Part shown: positions 1-7,539 of the stretch, in pieces | Numbering within the stretch: position 1 is the first letter of the stretch | How the letters are laid out: every line of letters starts with the position of its first letter | From: Pseudomonadota bacterium | Lineage (GTDB): Bacteria; Pseudomonadota; Gammaproteobacteria; JAKAQQ01 | DNA: 17,643 nucleotides | Direction of reading: 5' to 3' | Assembly: GCA_021828425.1 (NCBI GenBank) | Contig: JAKARN010000006.1 | Location: 1 to 17,643 of the forward strand | The notes under the pieces: generated by a model | Told to the model about the DNA's origin: nothing | What the model saw: the letters and a program-made list of their open reading frames with translations, nothing else | Database searches by the model: none | Program-made: the position numbers and the translations under genes

Positions 1-338
1 CGGGCAGGTCCCAGGTTGTGCAGGTCAATGAAGGTATCGCCGTCATTGCCGTTGTTGGTCTGGGCGTTGAGGGCCGCCCCCGACTGCGAGATCGACTGGA
101 GAATGTTCCCAATCGTGACCTCGCCGGTCAGGTTGAGCTGTTGGCGCGTGAGCACCACGACCGGTTGCGCTGTGACCGTACTCGTGCGCAGGATCCGAGA
201 ACCCACGACCTCGATTTTCTGGAGTTTCGTGGACTTCTTCCCCTGCGCCAGCGCTGCCGGTGCGGCGATAACTGCGGCGGATGCGCCAGCCACGAGGGCC
301 CCGCGTACCGCCTGCCGCACGAGATTTCGCTGTTTCAT
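1..338 (-). CDS. TonB-dependent outer-membrane receptor, N-terminal part (gene runs off left edge)
   Basis: Reading the minus strand from the ATG at 338 gives about 112 codons open to the window edge. Residues 1-32 look like a signal peptide: basic start (MKQRNLVRQAVRG), Ala-rich core, and A-L-A before QGKK. A short linker leads to KIEVVGSRILR, then PVVVLTRQQL and a region ending IDLHNLGPA, the typical order of a TonB plug domain (PF07715 family). Such receptors import siderophores, cobalamin, sugars or peptides across the outer membrane with TonB/ExbBD energy. The ligand cannot be told because the barrel lies outside the window. The start is supported by GGAGG ten bases upstream and by a promoter at 400-427. 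The gene diverges from the sulfotransferase operon across about 250 bp. The family call is firm; specificity is unknown. Confidence 0.88.
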   Translation of the reverse strand, partial: MKQRNLVRQAVRGALVAGASAAVIAAPAALAQGKKSTKLQKIEVVGSRILRTSTVTAQPVVVLTRQQLNLTGEVTIGNILQSISQSGAALNAQTNNGNDGDTFIDLHNLGPA

Positions 339-399
339 TGTGTATTAGCCTCCACATGTGGTGAGGTTGAAATGCCTTGGCGCGACCAAGGATGTGGTG

Positions 400-427
400 A
401 GCATACCACGTGTAGCACGACTGTCAA
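400..427 (-). promoter_or_regulatory. sigma-70-type promoter of the TonB receptor gene, flanked by a dyad
   Basis: On the minus strand a perfect -35 TTGACA (427-422) is followed, after 16 bp, by TATGCT (405-400). Transcription would start near 393, leaving a leader of about 55 bases before the ATG at 338. The dyad GTGGT/ACCAC (394-398 and 405-409) straddles the -10, a position where a repressor could act. A second perfect inverted repeat, CCTTGG/CCAAGG (375-380 and 386-391), lies at the very start of the leader. The 10-bp palindrome CCACATGTGG (352-361) overlaps the ribosome binding site. The promoter is read directly; the regulator is unknown. Confidence 0.65.
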
Positions 428-502
428 GCCCCCCAGGCAGACCCGTTTTTTCTGTCCTTGAGTTGGATGGAACCGGGATTGGGCAGCAAATACAGAAGCG
501 GT

Positions 503-539
503 TTGTGTTCCAAAAGCAACATAAATATGTTGTTATGAT
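503..539 (+). promoter_or_regulatory. promoter and 16-bp dyad of the sulfotransferase operon
   Basis: TGTTATGAT (531-539) is an extended -10 (TGn plus TATGAT, five of six matches). An alternative reading is TTGTGT (503-508), 17 bp, then TATGTT (526-531). The perfect dyad CAACATA-AA-TATGTTG (517-532) fills the space just upstream of, and touching, the extended -10, as an operator would. The predicted start near 546 leaves about 45 bases before the first gene. This stretch is much more AT-rich than its surroundings. Confidence 0.55.
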
Positions 540-590
540 GCAACACCAGCATCTGATACAATCCGGATCGCATTGAAATGGCAGGGCAAC

Positions 591-2129
591 ATGTCTCAGG
601 CGGGCCTTCCTCCTCCCTTTACCTATTCCGGTTCGGAAGAGCCGACGGTCACTCCGACTCCAACCGACATCTATCTCTGGGGTAACGAGTATCGCCGACA
701 GGGAGATCATGAGGCCGCCGAAAATGCCCTCCGGAGTGCGCTTTCACAGGATCCCGGGCTTTTCGAAGCCCGGTTGAGCCTGGCCTTCCTGTACCGGGAC
801 CAGGGACGGATGGAAGATGCGGCCCGTCTTTTCGACGTCTGGCTCAAGACCCGGCCAACCGATGCCGTCCTCTGCGGCCAAGTGGCCCATTTTCTCGAGA
901 GCCTGGGTGATTCCGAGCGTGCACTGGCCTGTCTCGACTCGGCAATCCAGATCGACCCGAACCTTGTCCAGGCCTGGTTCGAGCGGGGTCGTCTTCTGCT
1001 TGCGCTCGGACGCTTCGAGGAAGCCGCCCGGAGCCTCGGTCGGACCCTAGAACTCGCCCCCGATCACGATGCGGCCCACCTTCTGATCGTCCAGACCCGC
1101 CGCTTTAGCCCAGACGACCCCCTGATCCCCTTCCTTGAAGCCCAAGCCACCCGGTCGCCGGTTTCGGATTCCACCCAGGCCTGCCTGCACTTTGCCTTGG
1201 GCAAGGTTTACGACGACCTCGGACAGTGGGGGCGGGCTCTCACCGAAATCGAAGAAGCCAACCGCATCCGGCGCGGCATGACCCGCTTCCCGAAGGCGGA
1301 ACGAAAGACAGAACTGGACCTCAACCTCGCCCTCCCCCCCGGTGCCTGGGCCCCGGCGGCGGGCCCACCGGCCGAGCCCCTGCCCCTTTTCATCGTCGGA
1401 TTACCGCGGGCAGGAACCACACTGGTCGAAAGCCTGCTCTTGAGCCATCCTGCAGTTTCTTCAGCAGGCGAACTGGACACCCTGGGGCAGCTCGTCGATG
1501 GCTGCCGCCTGGTCGAGCGCTGGCGGGCAGCGCTGGATGCCACAACCGTTCCGGACGGGCTCACTGACATGGAACGCGAGGTCGTCGAGTGTTACCAAGC
1601 CGCACTCGCCCGCTATCGGAGTCACGAGTGCCACTACGTGATCGACAAGAACCCGCTCAATTTCTGGCATGCCGGGGCGATCCGTAAACTCTTTCCCGGG
1701 GCACGGATCCTGGCCGTCGAACGCGACCCCCGTGATGTTCTGGTCTCCCTTTATTTCCAGAACTTCGACCACCCCACACTCGACTTTTCCTACTCCATCG
1801 AGGACATCCTGTTCTACCTCCGGGCCCATAACCTGCTCATGGCACACTGGAGGCGCTGCCTCGGAACCAGCCTCCGAACCGTGCGTTACGAAACCCTGGT
1901 CGGAGAACCGGCCACGGTCGTCGACGAACTCATCTCCTGGCTCGGCCTACCCACCCCAGGAGTCGACACGGGCCATCAGGCGGAGCGTGCGATCCGCACG
2001 GCCAGTGCCTTCCAGGCCCGGCAACCGGTCTACCAGCACTCGGTCGGGCGGTGGAAACCCTACGCCCGGATGCTCAGGGAGCGGCATCCGGAACTTGCCT
2101 CCTGGGGATTCTCCGATGAGTCGGCCTGA
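591..2129 (+). CDS. TPR-repeat sulfotransferase 1 (TPST-like, Sulfotransfer_3 family)
   Basis: The 512-residue product has about four TPR units (roughly residues 20-160), then a PAPS-dependent sulfotransferase domain of the Sulfotransfer_3/tyrosylprotein-sulfotransferase type. The 5'-phosphosulfate loop is GLPRAGTT (270-277). Glu294 in AGELD sits where TPSTs carry their catalytic Glu. Lys353 lies in VIDKNP, the 3'-phosphate motif is ERDPRD (377-382), and the C-terminus carries RTASxxQ and VGRWK. It should transfer sulfate from PAPS to a hydroxyl, possibly a tyrosine, on a partner held by the TPRs; the substrate is inferred, not seen. No signal peptide is visible, so it is probably cytoplasmic. 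I chose the ATG at 591, which has AGGG just upstream, over an in-frame TTG at 573 with no such site. It is first in the operon, and its end overlaps the next gene by 14 bases. Confidence 0.88.
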   Translation: MSQAGLPPPFTYSGSEEPTVTPTPTDIYLWGNEYRRQGDHEAAENALRSALSQDPGLFEARLSLAFLYRDQGRMEDAARLFDVWLKTRPTDAVLCGQVAHFLESLGDSERALACLDSAIQIDPNLVQAWFERGRLLLALGRFEEAARSLGRTLELAPDHDAAHLLIVQTRRFSPDDPLIPFLEAQATRSPVSDSTQACLHFALGKVYDDLGQWGRALTEIEEANRIRRGMTRFPKAERKTELDLNLALPPGAWAPAAGPPAEPLPLFIVGLPRAGTTLVESLLLSHPAVSSAGELDTLGQLVDGCRLVERWRAALDATTVPDGLTDMEREVVECYQAALARYRSHECHYVIDKNPLNFWHAGAIRKLFPGARILAVERDPRDVLVSLYFQNFDHPTLDFSYSIEDILFYLRAHNLLMAHWRRCLGTSLRTVRYETLVGEPATVVDELISWLGLPTPGVDTGHQAERAIRTASAFQARQPVYQHSVGRWKPYARMLRERHPELASWGFSDESA

Positions 2130-3963
2130 AACCGTGGTGCCACAACCGGGCATGCTCGAGACGGGCTTGCGCGAGGCGGTTTCCCTCATGCAACAGGGAC
2201 ACCAGGAGGCGGCCCAGAAGCGCTTCTCCGCACTCCTCGCCACCGGGACGTCGTGGCCCCCCCTCTTCCACTTCGCCGGGCTCAATGCCATCGAACGCGG
2301 GCAGGCTGATGATGGCCTTCAGCTGGTGCGCCGCTCGATCGAGCTCGCCCCCCACGATCTGGCGTTTCAGAACAACCTGGCCAATGCCCTGGTCCGCCTG
2401 AAGCGCTGGGAGGAGGCGGAGAAACTGATCCGTCCGCTCTTGGAGCGGGACCCCAAAAATCCCCAGCTGCTGTTTTCCATGGCCAACCTGCTCCACCTGA
2501 CCGCGAGGGATGGGGAGTCGACCCTTTACTGGAAAGCCGCCTTGGAAGTCGCCCCCGACTGGCCCCAGGTCTGGCTCGGGCTCGGGGAAACCCTCGCGGA
2601 GTTGGGTGATACCGAAGGCGCCGAGAAAGCCTACGAACAGGCCCAGAAGTACCGCCCGGCCGACCCCCTGATCCGGACTGCCCGGGCCGATGTACTGGCC
2701 CAGGATGACCAGAACGAAGCCGAGCTTGATCGCGCCCGGGCCCTCTACGAGGAGGCGCTCCGGCTCAAGCCCGGTTTCGAGCCGGCCGAGGCCGGTCTCG
2801 CAGGTCTTGAAGGGCAGCATGGCCAGTTTGACCAGGCGCTCGAGCGTCTGCGACGGATGCTCCGGGCCTCCCCGCCTTCCTACCTCGCAACCTGGCTCCT
2901 CGCCCGTTTCAAGCGCTTTCAAGCCGGCGATCCGGACCTCAAGCTCATCGAGCCCCTCCTGTCCAAGGCCCGATCGGAACCCCACAATCCCATGGCCCAC
3001 CACGTCCTCTTCGCCTGGGGCAAGATCCTTGAGGACCTGGGAGACTACGAGGCCGCCTGGCAAGCCTATGTGGAGGGACAATCGCTCAAGCCGGATGACA
3101 ATTCCTATTCGGAAGGCGTCCAGCGCCAGTACCTGCGACTGCTCCGCGATGCAACGGATGCCACCTTCCTCGAAAAAAACCAGATCCTGGAACCGGCACC
3201 GGTCCGTCCGCTCTACATCGTGGGCATGCCCCGTTCGGGAACGACCCTGATCGAGCAGATGCTCTCGGTCCACCCGTCGGTCACAACCACAGGCGAGATG
3301 ATCGCTCTCCAGAACAGCGTGCGACACGGTCTCGACATCGCTGACCTGAGCCAGTTGCCCTACGCGTTCAACCCGCTCAAGCCGACCGCCTGGCGACGGC
3401 TCCGGGCCGAGGTGGACCGGCTCTACGCAGAACGGAGCGGGGGCCGGGGCGTCCTCACGGACAAGATGCCGAGCAACTTCATGAATGTGGGCTGGCTCGC
3501 CGCGCTCTACCCCGACGCGCGCTTCCTCCATATCCAGCGCGACCCGCGCGACACCTGTGTCTCCTGTTACACGACCCTGTTCCGGAGCAGCCAGAAATTT
3601 TCCTCCAACCTGACCCACCTGGGCCATTACTACCGCATGTACGAGACCCTGATGGAGGGGTGGCGCAGCTTCCTGCCCCCCGCCCGCCTGCTCGAGATCC
3701 GCTACGAGGAACTGGTGGAAAATCCGAAGGAGATCCTGGAGCGGGTCCTCCACTTCGCGGAACTCCCCTGGCACGAGGAATGCCTCCATCCCGAACACGC
3801 CACCCACCGGATCCGGACGGCCAGTATCTACCAGGCGCGCCAGCCGATCCGCACCGGTTCGATCGGGCGCTGGAAGCGTTTTACCTCCCACCTGGGCCCT
3901 CTCGAGCAAGCCCTCACCATCACCCATCCGCTCGAGGACAATCCCCCGGCCGGGCCGGTATAA
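2116..3963 (+). CDS. TPR-repeat sulfotransferase 2 (TPST-like)
   Basis: The 615-residue product is the longest of the three paralogues. Residues from about 10 to 340 form a long helical TPR array with typical alternation (for example NNLANALVRLKRWEEAEKLI, and AELGDTEGAEKAYEQA). The sulfotransferase domain follows: GMPRSGTT (370-377), candidate catalytic Glu394 in TTGEM, Lys450 in LTDKMP, RDPRD (475-479), and the C-terminal IRTASIYQARQP plus IGRWK. All core motifs are intact, so an active PAPS-dependent enzyme is expected. The ATG at 2116 lies inside the last codons of the previous gene (14-base overlap), which implies translational coupling. The open frame extends upstream to 1669, but that part is the shadow of gene 1. 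The protein target is unknown. The longer TPR array may mean a different partner from that of gene 1. Confidence 0.88.
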   Translation: MSRPETVVPQPGMLETGLREAVSLMQQGHQEAAQKRFSALLATGTSWPPLFHFAGLNAIERGQADDGLQLVRRSIELAPHDLAFQNNLANALVRLKRWEEAEKLIRPLLERDPKNPQLLFSMANLLHLTARDGESTLYWKAALEVAPDWPQVWLGLGETLAELGDTEGAEKAYEQAQKYRPADPLIRTARADVLAQDDQNEAELDRARALYEEALRLKPGFEPAEAGLAGLEGQHGQFDQALERLRRMLRASPPSYLATWLLARFKRFQAGDPDLKLIEPLLSKARSEPHNPMAHHVLFAWGKILEDLGDYEAAWQAYVEGQSLKPDDNSYSEGVQRQYLRLLRDATDATFLEKNQILEPAPVRPLYIVGMPRSGTTLIEQMLSVHPSVTTTGEMIALQNSVRHGLDIADLSQLPYAFNPLKPTAWRRLRAEVDRLYAERSGGRGVLTDKMPSNFMNVGWLAALYPDARFLHIQRDPRDTCVSCYTTLFRSSQKFSSNLTHLGHYYRMYETLMEGWRSFLPPARLLEIRYEELVENPKEILERVLHFAELPWHEECLHPEHATHRIRTASIYQARQPIRTGSIGRWKRFTSHLGPLEQALTITHPLEDNPPAGPV

Positions 3964-3999
3964 TCGGACTATCCAACCTTCTCGTGACGGTCACCGGCT

Positions 4000-4443
4000 G
4001 TGGATGATTCCGATCCGCTCGCACTCGAAACCGCCTTGGGCCAAGTCGGCGAGGAGGCCGAGTCGCGGGGAGCGGCGCTCATCGCCTTCGTGAAAGCCCG
4101 GGTCTGGGTGCTGGCCGACCGCGATCCGGGGAGCGATCCCGAAGCACTCAAGAGCGCGCAGCTGTCCCTGGTCTCGGACGGACCCAATCAGAAGCAGGCC
4201 ATGCTCGCCATTTTTTCCTCGCCCGAACGGGCCGGGCGCTTCCTCAAGGATCACGGCGGGGCCCCTCACGTCGTCCCGGTCGAAGGCCCCTTCGCGATCC
4301 TCGCGGTCCCGTCGCAGGCCGGCATCGTCATCAATCCCAACCAGAATCCCTCCTTCCGGATCGGTCCGGAAGCGGTTTCCTACCTCAAGGACGAGATGGC
4401 CCACGCCCGCGACCGCTACGGGTCGATCCCCACGCCCCCATGA
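4000..4443 (+). CDS. SseB-family small protein
   Basis: The 147-residue product resembles the SseB N-terminal domain family (PF07179): an opening helix (LETALGQVGEEAE), a strand with ALIAFVKARVWVLAD, then MLAIFSSPERAGRFL and FAILAVPSQAGIVINPN near the C-terminus. Members are small soluble proteins of poorly defined role; the name comes from E. coli serine sensitivity and should not be read as type III secretion here. The start is the GTG at 4000: an in-frame stop at 3985 rules out anything longer, and no nearby ATG fits the fold. A 36-base gap separates it from the gene before. Its stop overlaps the next ATG as ATGA (4440-4443), so it is coupled to sulfotransferase 3. A partner or regulatory role for the sulfotransferases is inference only. 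Confidence 0.72.
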   Translation: MDDSDPLALETALGQVGEEAESRGAALIAFVKARVWVLADRDPGSDPEALKSAQLSLVSDGPNQKQAMLAIFSSPERAGRFLKDHGGAPHVVPVEGPFAILAVPSQAGIVINPNQNPSFRIGPEAVSYLKDEMAHARDRYGSIPTPP

Positions 4444-6170
4444 ATACCAGCCGCAGTCCCCGTCCTCCGGGCGGGGACCTGGAAACCCTGAGGGCCCATC
4501 TCGAGCGTTCCGACTACACGGCGGCGGAAGCCGTGGTCCAAAATCTCCTCGCGCGATATCCCGCAGATTTCGAGATCCTCTACCTGGCCGGTGTCACCGC
4601 TTCCCGCAGGGGTCTCACCGAGGAGGCCATCGGCCGCTTCGAACGTGCCCTGGCCCGTGCCCCGGACCGGAAGACCCGGTCGGCGATCCTTCAGGCAATC
4701 GGAAAATCACACTGGGCGCTTTTGAGGCTTGAGCTGGCCGAGGCCGCGTTCACCCAAGCGACCCAGCTCGCACCGGACGATGCCAATCCCTGGATTGATC
4801 TCGGAGCGGTCAGAAAGAGTCTCGGCGATGCGGTCCACGCCCTGGACAGCTTCACAACAGCCCTCGCCATCGACCCGGATTCGGTTGAAGCGCGGATCGG
4901 GGTCGGAGTCTGCGAAATCGACCTCGGTCGGATCACGGAGGGCCGCCAATCGCTCGAGGCGGTCCTCACGATGGCGCCGGGTCACCCCGAGGCCGAAAAC
5001 GGTCTCGCGCTCCTGGACCAGAGCGAGGGACGGCTCGGAGACGCCGAAGCGCGGCTCCTCCGTCTCCTTGAGGCGCATCCTGAACAGATGGGGGCCTTCG
5101 GCCTGGCCTCGCTCCGGACCTTCGAGGGCGAGGACGATCCCCGTCTGCGACTCCTCGAAGCACGCCAGACAAACCCCGAATGGATGAGGGCACCCGAGAT
5201 CGTCCAGATCGACCTCGACTATGCACTGGCCAAGGCGGACCATGACCTCGGGCGGTTTGGACCAGCCTTCTCCCGCCTCGCCCAAGCCTCCCAACGACGT
5301 CGGCAGCTTTTTTCCTTCGACGTCGGCCGGGAGGAGGAGCGTCTCGAACGGATTGCCACTCTCTTCACCCGGAACTTTATCGAGCACTACCGTCTTCACC
5401 AAGATGACCTTCCATCGCGCCCGATCTTCATCGTGGGGCTGCCCCGCTCGGGCTCGACGCTCCTCGAACACCTGCTCGCCGGGCATCCCCAGATCACAGC
5501 CGCAGGCGAACGCCTGATTCTGCCGCGTCTCGCAACCGATCTCAGCCTGTCCTGGGGACGCCTTCCCGGCTTCCCCTCCGCGCTAACCCCGGGCGGCGCG
5601 GAAAACGACCTCCGGACAGTCGCCCACCGATACTACGATGCCTTGCAGGGCAGCCGGGGAGCGCTGCCCGGTGCGGCTTTCACGGACAAGTTTCTCGGCA
5701 ACTTCCAGTTTGTCGGACTCATCCGGATGGCGTTCCCGGAGGCCCGGGTCATTCATCTCCAAAGACACCCGCTCGATCAGGCGCTTTCGGCCTACCGTCA
5801 GCTCTTCACCTACGGTCATCCCTACACCTACGATCTCACCGAGTTCGGACGTTACTACATCGCCTACCGGCGTCTCATCACCCACTGGCAGTCGGTCGCA
5901 GGAGAGATCCTTCACGAGATGTCCTACGAGGCGCTCGTGGGAGACCCGGAGGCGATGTTGCGACCACTGCTCGACTTCCTCGACCTGCCTTTCGATCCCG
6001 CCTGTCTTGAAACGGGCACCCGGACCCATCTGCCACGCACCGCGAGCGCGATCCAGGTCCAGTCTCCCATCCACGAGGATTCCGTCGGGGTGTGGAAACG
6101 CTACCGCGAGGAACTCGAACCCCTGAGGTCGGCCCTTTCCTCCTGGATCCCCCAGGAGACCTCTGGCTGA
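4440..6170 (+). CDS. TPR-repeat sulfotransferase 3 (TPST-like, diverged motifs)
   Basis: The 576-residue product has TPR-type helices from about residue 12 to 300 (for example GLTEEAIGRFERALARAPD, and IDLGAVRKSLGDAVHALDSF), then a sulfotransferase domain: GLPRSGST (333-340), Glu357 in AAGERL, Lys417 in TDKFLGN, RHPLD (442-446), and C-terminal RTASAIQVQSP plus VGVWKRY. It departs from its two neighbours at usually strict places: DKxP has become DKFL, RDPRD has become RHPLD, and GTT has become GST. Phosphosulfate-loop Arg, Glu and Lys remain, so activity is still likely, perhaps with a changed acceptor. The ATG at 4440 overlaps the SseB-family stop by four bases. Its stop is seven bases before the cfa start, so it sits in the same transcript. 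Confidence 0.87.
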   Translation: MNTSRSPRPPGGDLETLRAHLERSDYTAAEAVVQNLLARYPADFEILYLAGVTASRRGLTEEAIGRFERALARAPDRKTRSAILQAIGKSHWALLRLELAEAAFTQATQLAPDDANPWIDLGAVRKSLGDAVHALDSFTTALAIDPDSVEARIGVGVCEIDLGRITEGRQSLEAVLTMAPGHPEAENGLALLDQSEGRLGDAEARLLRLLEAHPEQMGAFGLASLRTFEGEDDPRLRLLEARQTNPEWMRAPEIVQIDLDYALAKADHDLGRFGPAFSRLAQASQRRRQLFSFDVGREEERLERIATLFTRNFIEHYRLHQDDLPSRPIFIVGLPRSGSTLLEHLLAGHPQITAAGERLILPRLATDLSLSWGRLPGFPSALTPGGAENDLRTVAHRYYDALQGSRGALPGAAFTDKFLGNFQFVGLIRMAFPEARVIHLQRHPLDQALSAYRQLFTYGHPYTYDLTEFGRYYIAYRRLITHWQSVAGEILHEMSYEALVGDPEAMLRPLLDFLDLPFDPACLETGTRTHLPRTASAIQVQSPIHEDSVGVWKRYREELEPLRSALSSWIPQETSG

Positions 6171-6177
6171 GCGGTTC

Positions 6178-7329
6178 ATGGAGGCCCAGGACCCCTCCGC
6201 CCCGCCTTCCCCCCTCCGGGGCTTCTGGGCGCGACGAATCGAGCGTCGCCTAGCCGCCGCCGGCGTGCGGCTCAATGGTCCCGAGCCGGAAGGCATCACC
6301 GTTTACGATCCCGCATTTTTTCGCCAGATCGCCTTTCGGGGAACAATTGGTTTCGGCGAGTCCTACATGGAGGGCGGGTGGGACAGCCGGGCGCTCGAGG
6401 AGTGCCTGGAAAAACTTCTTCGCTACGACCTCGACGAGACCGAAGGCCACCTCTCCAAAACCCTCCGGATGCTGATCGGCCGACTCATCAATCGGCAATC
6501 CCCAAGACGGGCATTCGTGATCGGACGCCGTCATTACGATCGAAGCCTGGCACTTTTCGAGGCCATGCTGGACTCCCGTCTCCTCTACAGCTGCGGGTAC
6601 TGGAAAACGGCCCAGACCCTCGAGGAGGCCCAGGAAGCCAAGTGCGACCTCATCTGCCGGAAGCTCGACCTCAAGCCCGGACTCGAGCTCCTGGACATCG
6701 GTTGCGGGTTCGGTGGATTCGCACGTTATGCGGCCGATCACTACGGCGTGAGCGTGCACGGCATCACGGTCTCCAGGGACCAGTACGACTACGCGTGCAA
6801 ACAGTCCGGGGGCCGACCCCTCCGTTTCGATCTCATGGATTATCGCAATCTCAAGGGATCCTATGACCGCATCGTTTCGGTGGGCATGTTCGAACACGTG
6901 GGTGCAAAAAACTACCGCCGTTTCTTTCAAACGGTCCGCCGGGTCCTGCGCCCGGACGGCCTGTTCCTCCTGCACTCCATCGGCGGCAACCGCTCACGGA
7001 CCCGGACGGATCCCTGGATCGAGCGCTACATCTTTCCGAACAGCCTGGTCCCATCGGCCGCCCAGATCACCCAGGCCCTGGAGGGCCTCTTCGTTCTCGA
7101 GGACTGGCACAACTTCGGGGCGGATTACGAAAAAACCCTGCGCGCCTGGCACCAGCGCTTCGAGGCCGCCTGGCCGGATCTGGCCTCTCAGCACGACCCC
7201 TGTTTCCACCGCATGTGGCGCCTCTACCTCCTGGCCAGCGCGGCGGAGTTCAAGCTCAGGAAACTCCAGCTGTGGCAGCTGGTCCTCTCACCGCACGGAG
7301 TTCCGGGCGGTTACCGGGCACCCCGCTAG
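6178..7329 (+). CDS. cfa: cyclopropane-fatty-acyl-phospholipid synthase
   Basis: The 383-residue product matches E. coli Cfa (382 residues) closely, even in numbering. It transfers a methylene from S-adenosylmethionine to cis double bonds of phospholipid acyl chains in the inner membrane, giving resistance to acid and other stresses. The SAM site is LLDIGCGFGG (171-180). Residues known to hold the catalytic bicarbonate are present: Cys139 (SCGYW), Glu239 (MFEHVG), His266 (LLHSIGG) and Tyr317 (GADYE). The conserved cysteine 354 of E. coli is replaced by serine (LLASAAEF). Near-identical blocks such as IVSVGMFEHVG and DWHNFGADY make the call firm. The ATG at 6178 is seven bases after sulfotransferase 3, with only a weak ribosome site. 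It ends the operon. Confidence 0.95.
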   Translation: MEAQDPSAPPSPLRGFWARRIERRLAAAGVRLNGPEPEGITVYDPAFFRQIAFRGTIGFGESYMEGGWDSRALEECLEKLLRYDLDETEGHLSKTLRMLIGRLINRQSPRRAFVIGRRHYDRSLALFEAMLDSRLLYSCGYWKTAQTLEEAQEAKCDLICRKLDLKPGLELLDIGCGFGGFARYAADHYGVSVHGITVSRDQYDYACKQSGGRPLRFDLMDYRNLKGSYDRIVSVGMFEHVGAKNYRRFFQTVRRVLRPDGLFLLHSIGGNRSRTRTDPWIERYIFPNSLVPSAAQITQALEGLFVLEDWHNFGADYEKTLRAWHQRFEAAWPDLASQHDPCFHRMWRLYLLASAAEFKLRKLQLWQLVLSPHGVPGGYRAPR

Positions 7330-7539
7330 TCACAATGGAACGACCGGTTCCCGATTTGCAGCGGCGCGGCACAGGAGGAGGTGATGTCGCCGGCGACACC
7401 CGATCCGGTGGCTTGACCGCGAATTGGCGGTTCAGGGATTGACCACCACCGGCAGATCTTTTCAACATCCTGCGCCGCCCTGACTCTCGCGCGACGGCTT
7501 ATTCGAGTGCCACTCGGGTATAGGCCCAATCGGACACGC
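7330..7539. other. 210-bp convergent intergenic stretch with palindromes
   Basis: This lies between cfa and the toxin gene, which converge. Just after the cfa stop is a short inverted repeat, GGAAC/GTTCC (7337-7341 and 7347-7351), a weak terminator candidate with no T-run. A strong Shine-Dalgarno-like GGAGGAGGTG (7374-7383) precedes an ATG (7384) opening only a 10-codon frame that ends at 7416. Overlapping it is a perfect 14-bp palindrome, TGTCGCCGGCGACA (7385-7398). Further on are ACCGC/GCGGT (7416-7431) and CGAGTG/CACTCG (7504-7516). No real gene is seen; a decayed gene start is possible. Confidence 0.4.

Noticed and set aside
573..590. TTG at 573 as start of sulfotransferase 1
   Set aside because: No ribosome site before it; the ATG at 591 has AGGG upstream.
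1669..2115. Upstream extension of sulfotransferase 2
   Set aside because: Its translation is Ser/Pro/Arg-rich nonsense in the shadow of gene 1; real sequence begins at the ATG at 2116.
2074..3927. Long minus-strand open frame (617 codons) opposite sulfotransferase 2
   Set aside because: It mirrors the GC-rich codon pattern of the real gene on the other strand, has no family motif, and the plus-strand product has clear TPR and sulfotransferase motifs.
4707..5486. Minus-strand open frame opposite sulfotransferase 3
   Set aside because: Antisense shadow without motif or ribosome site.
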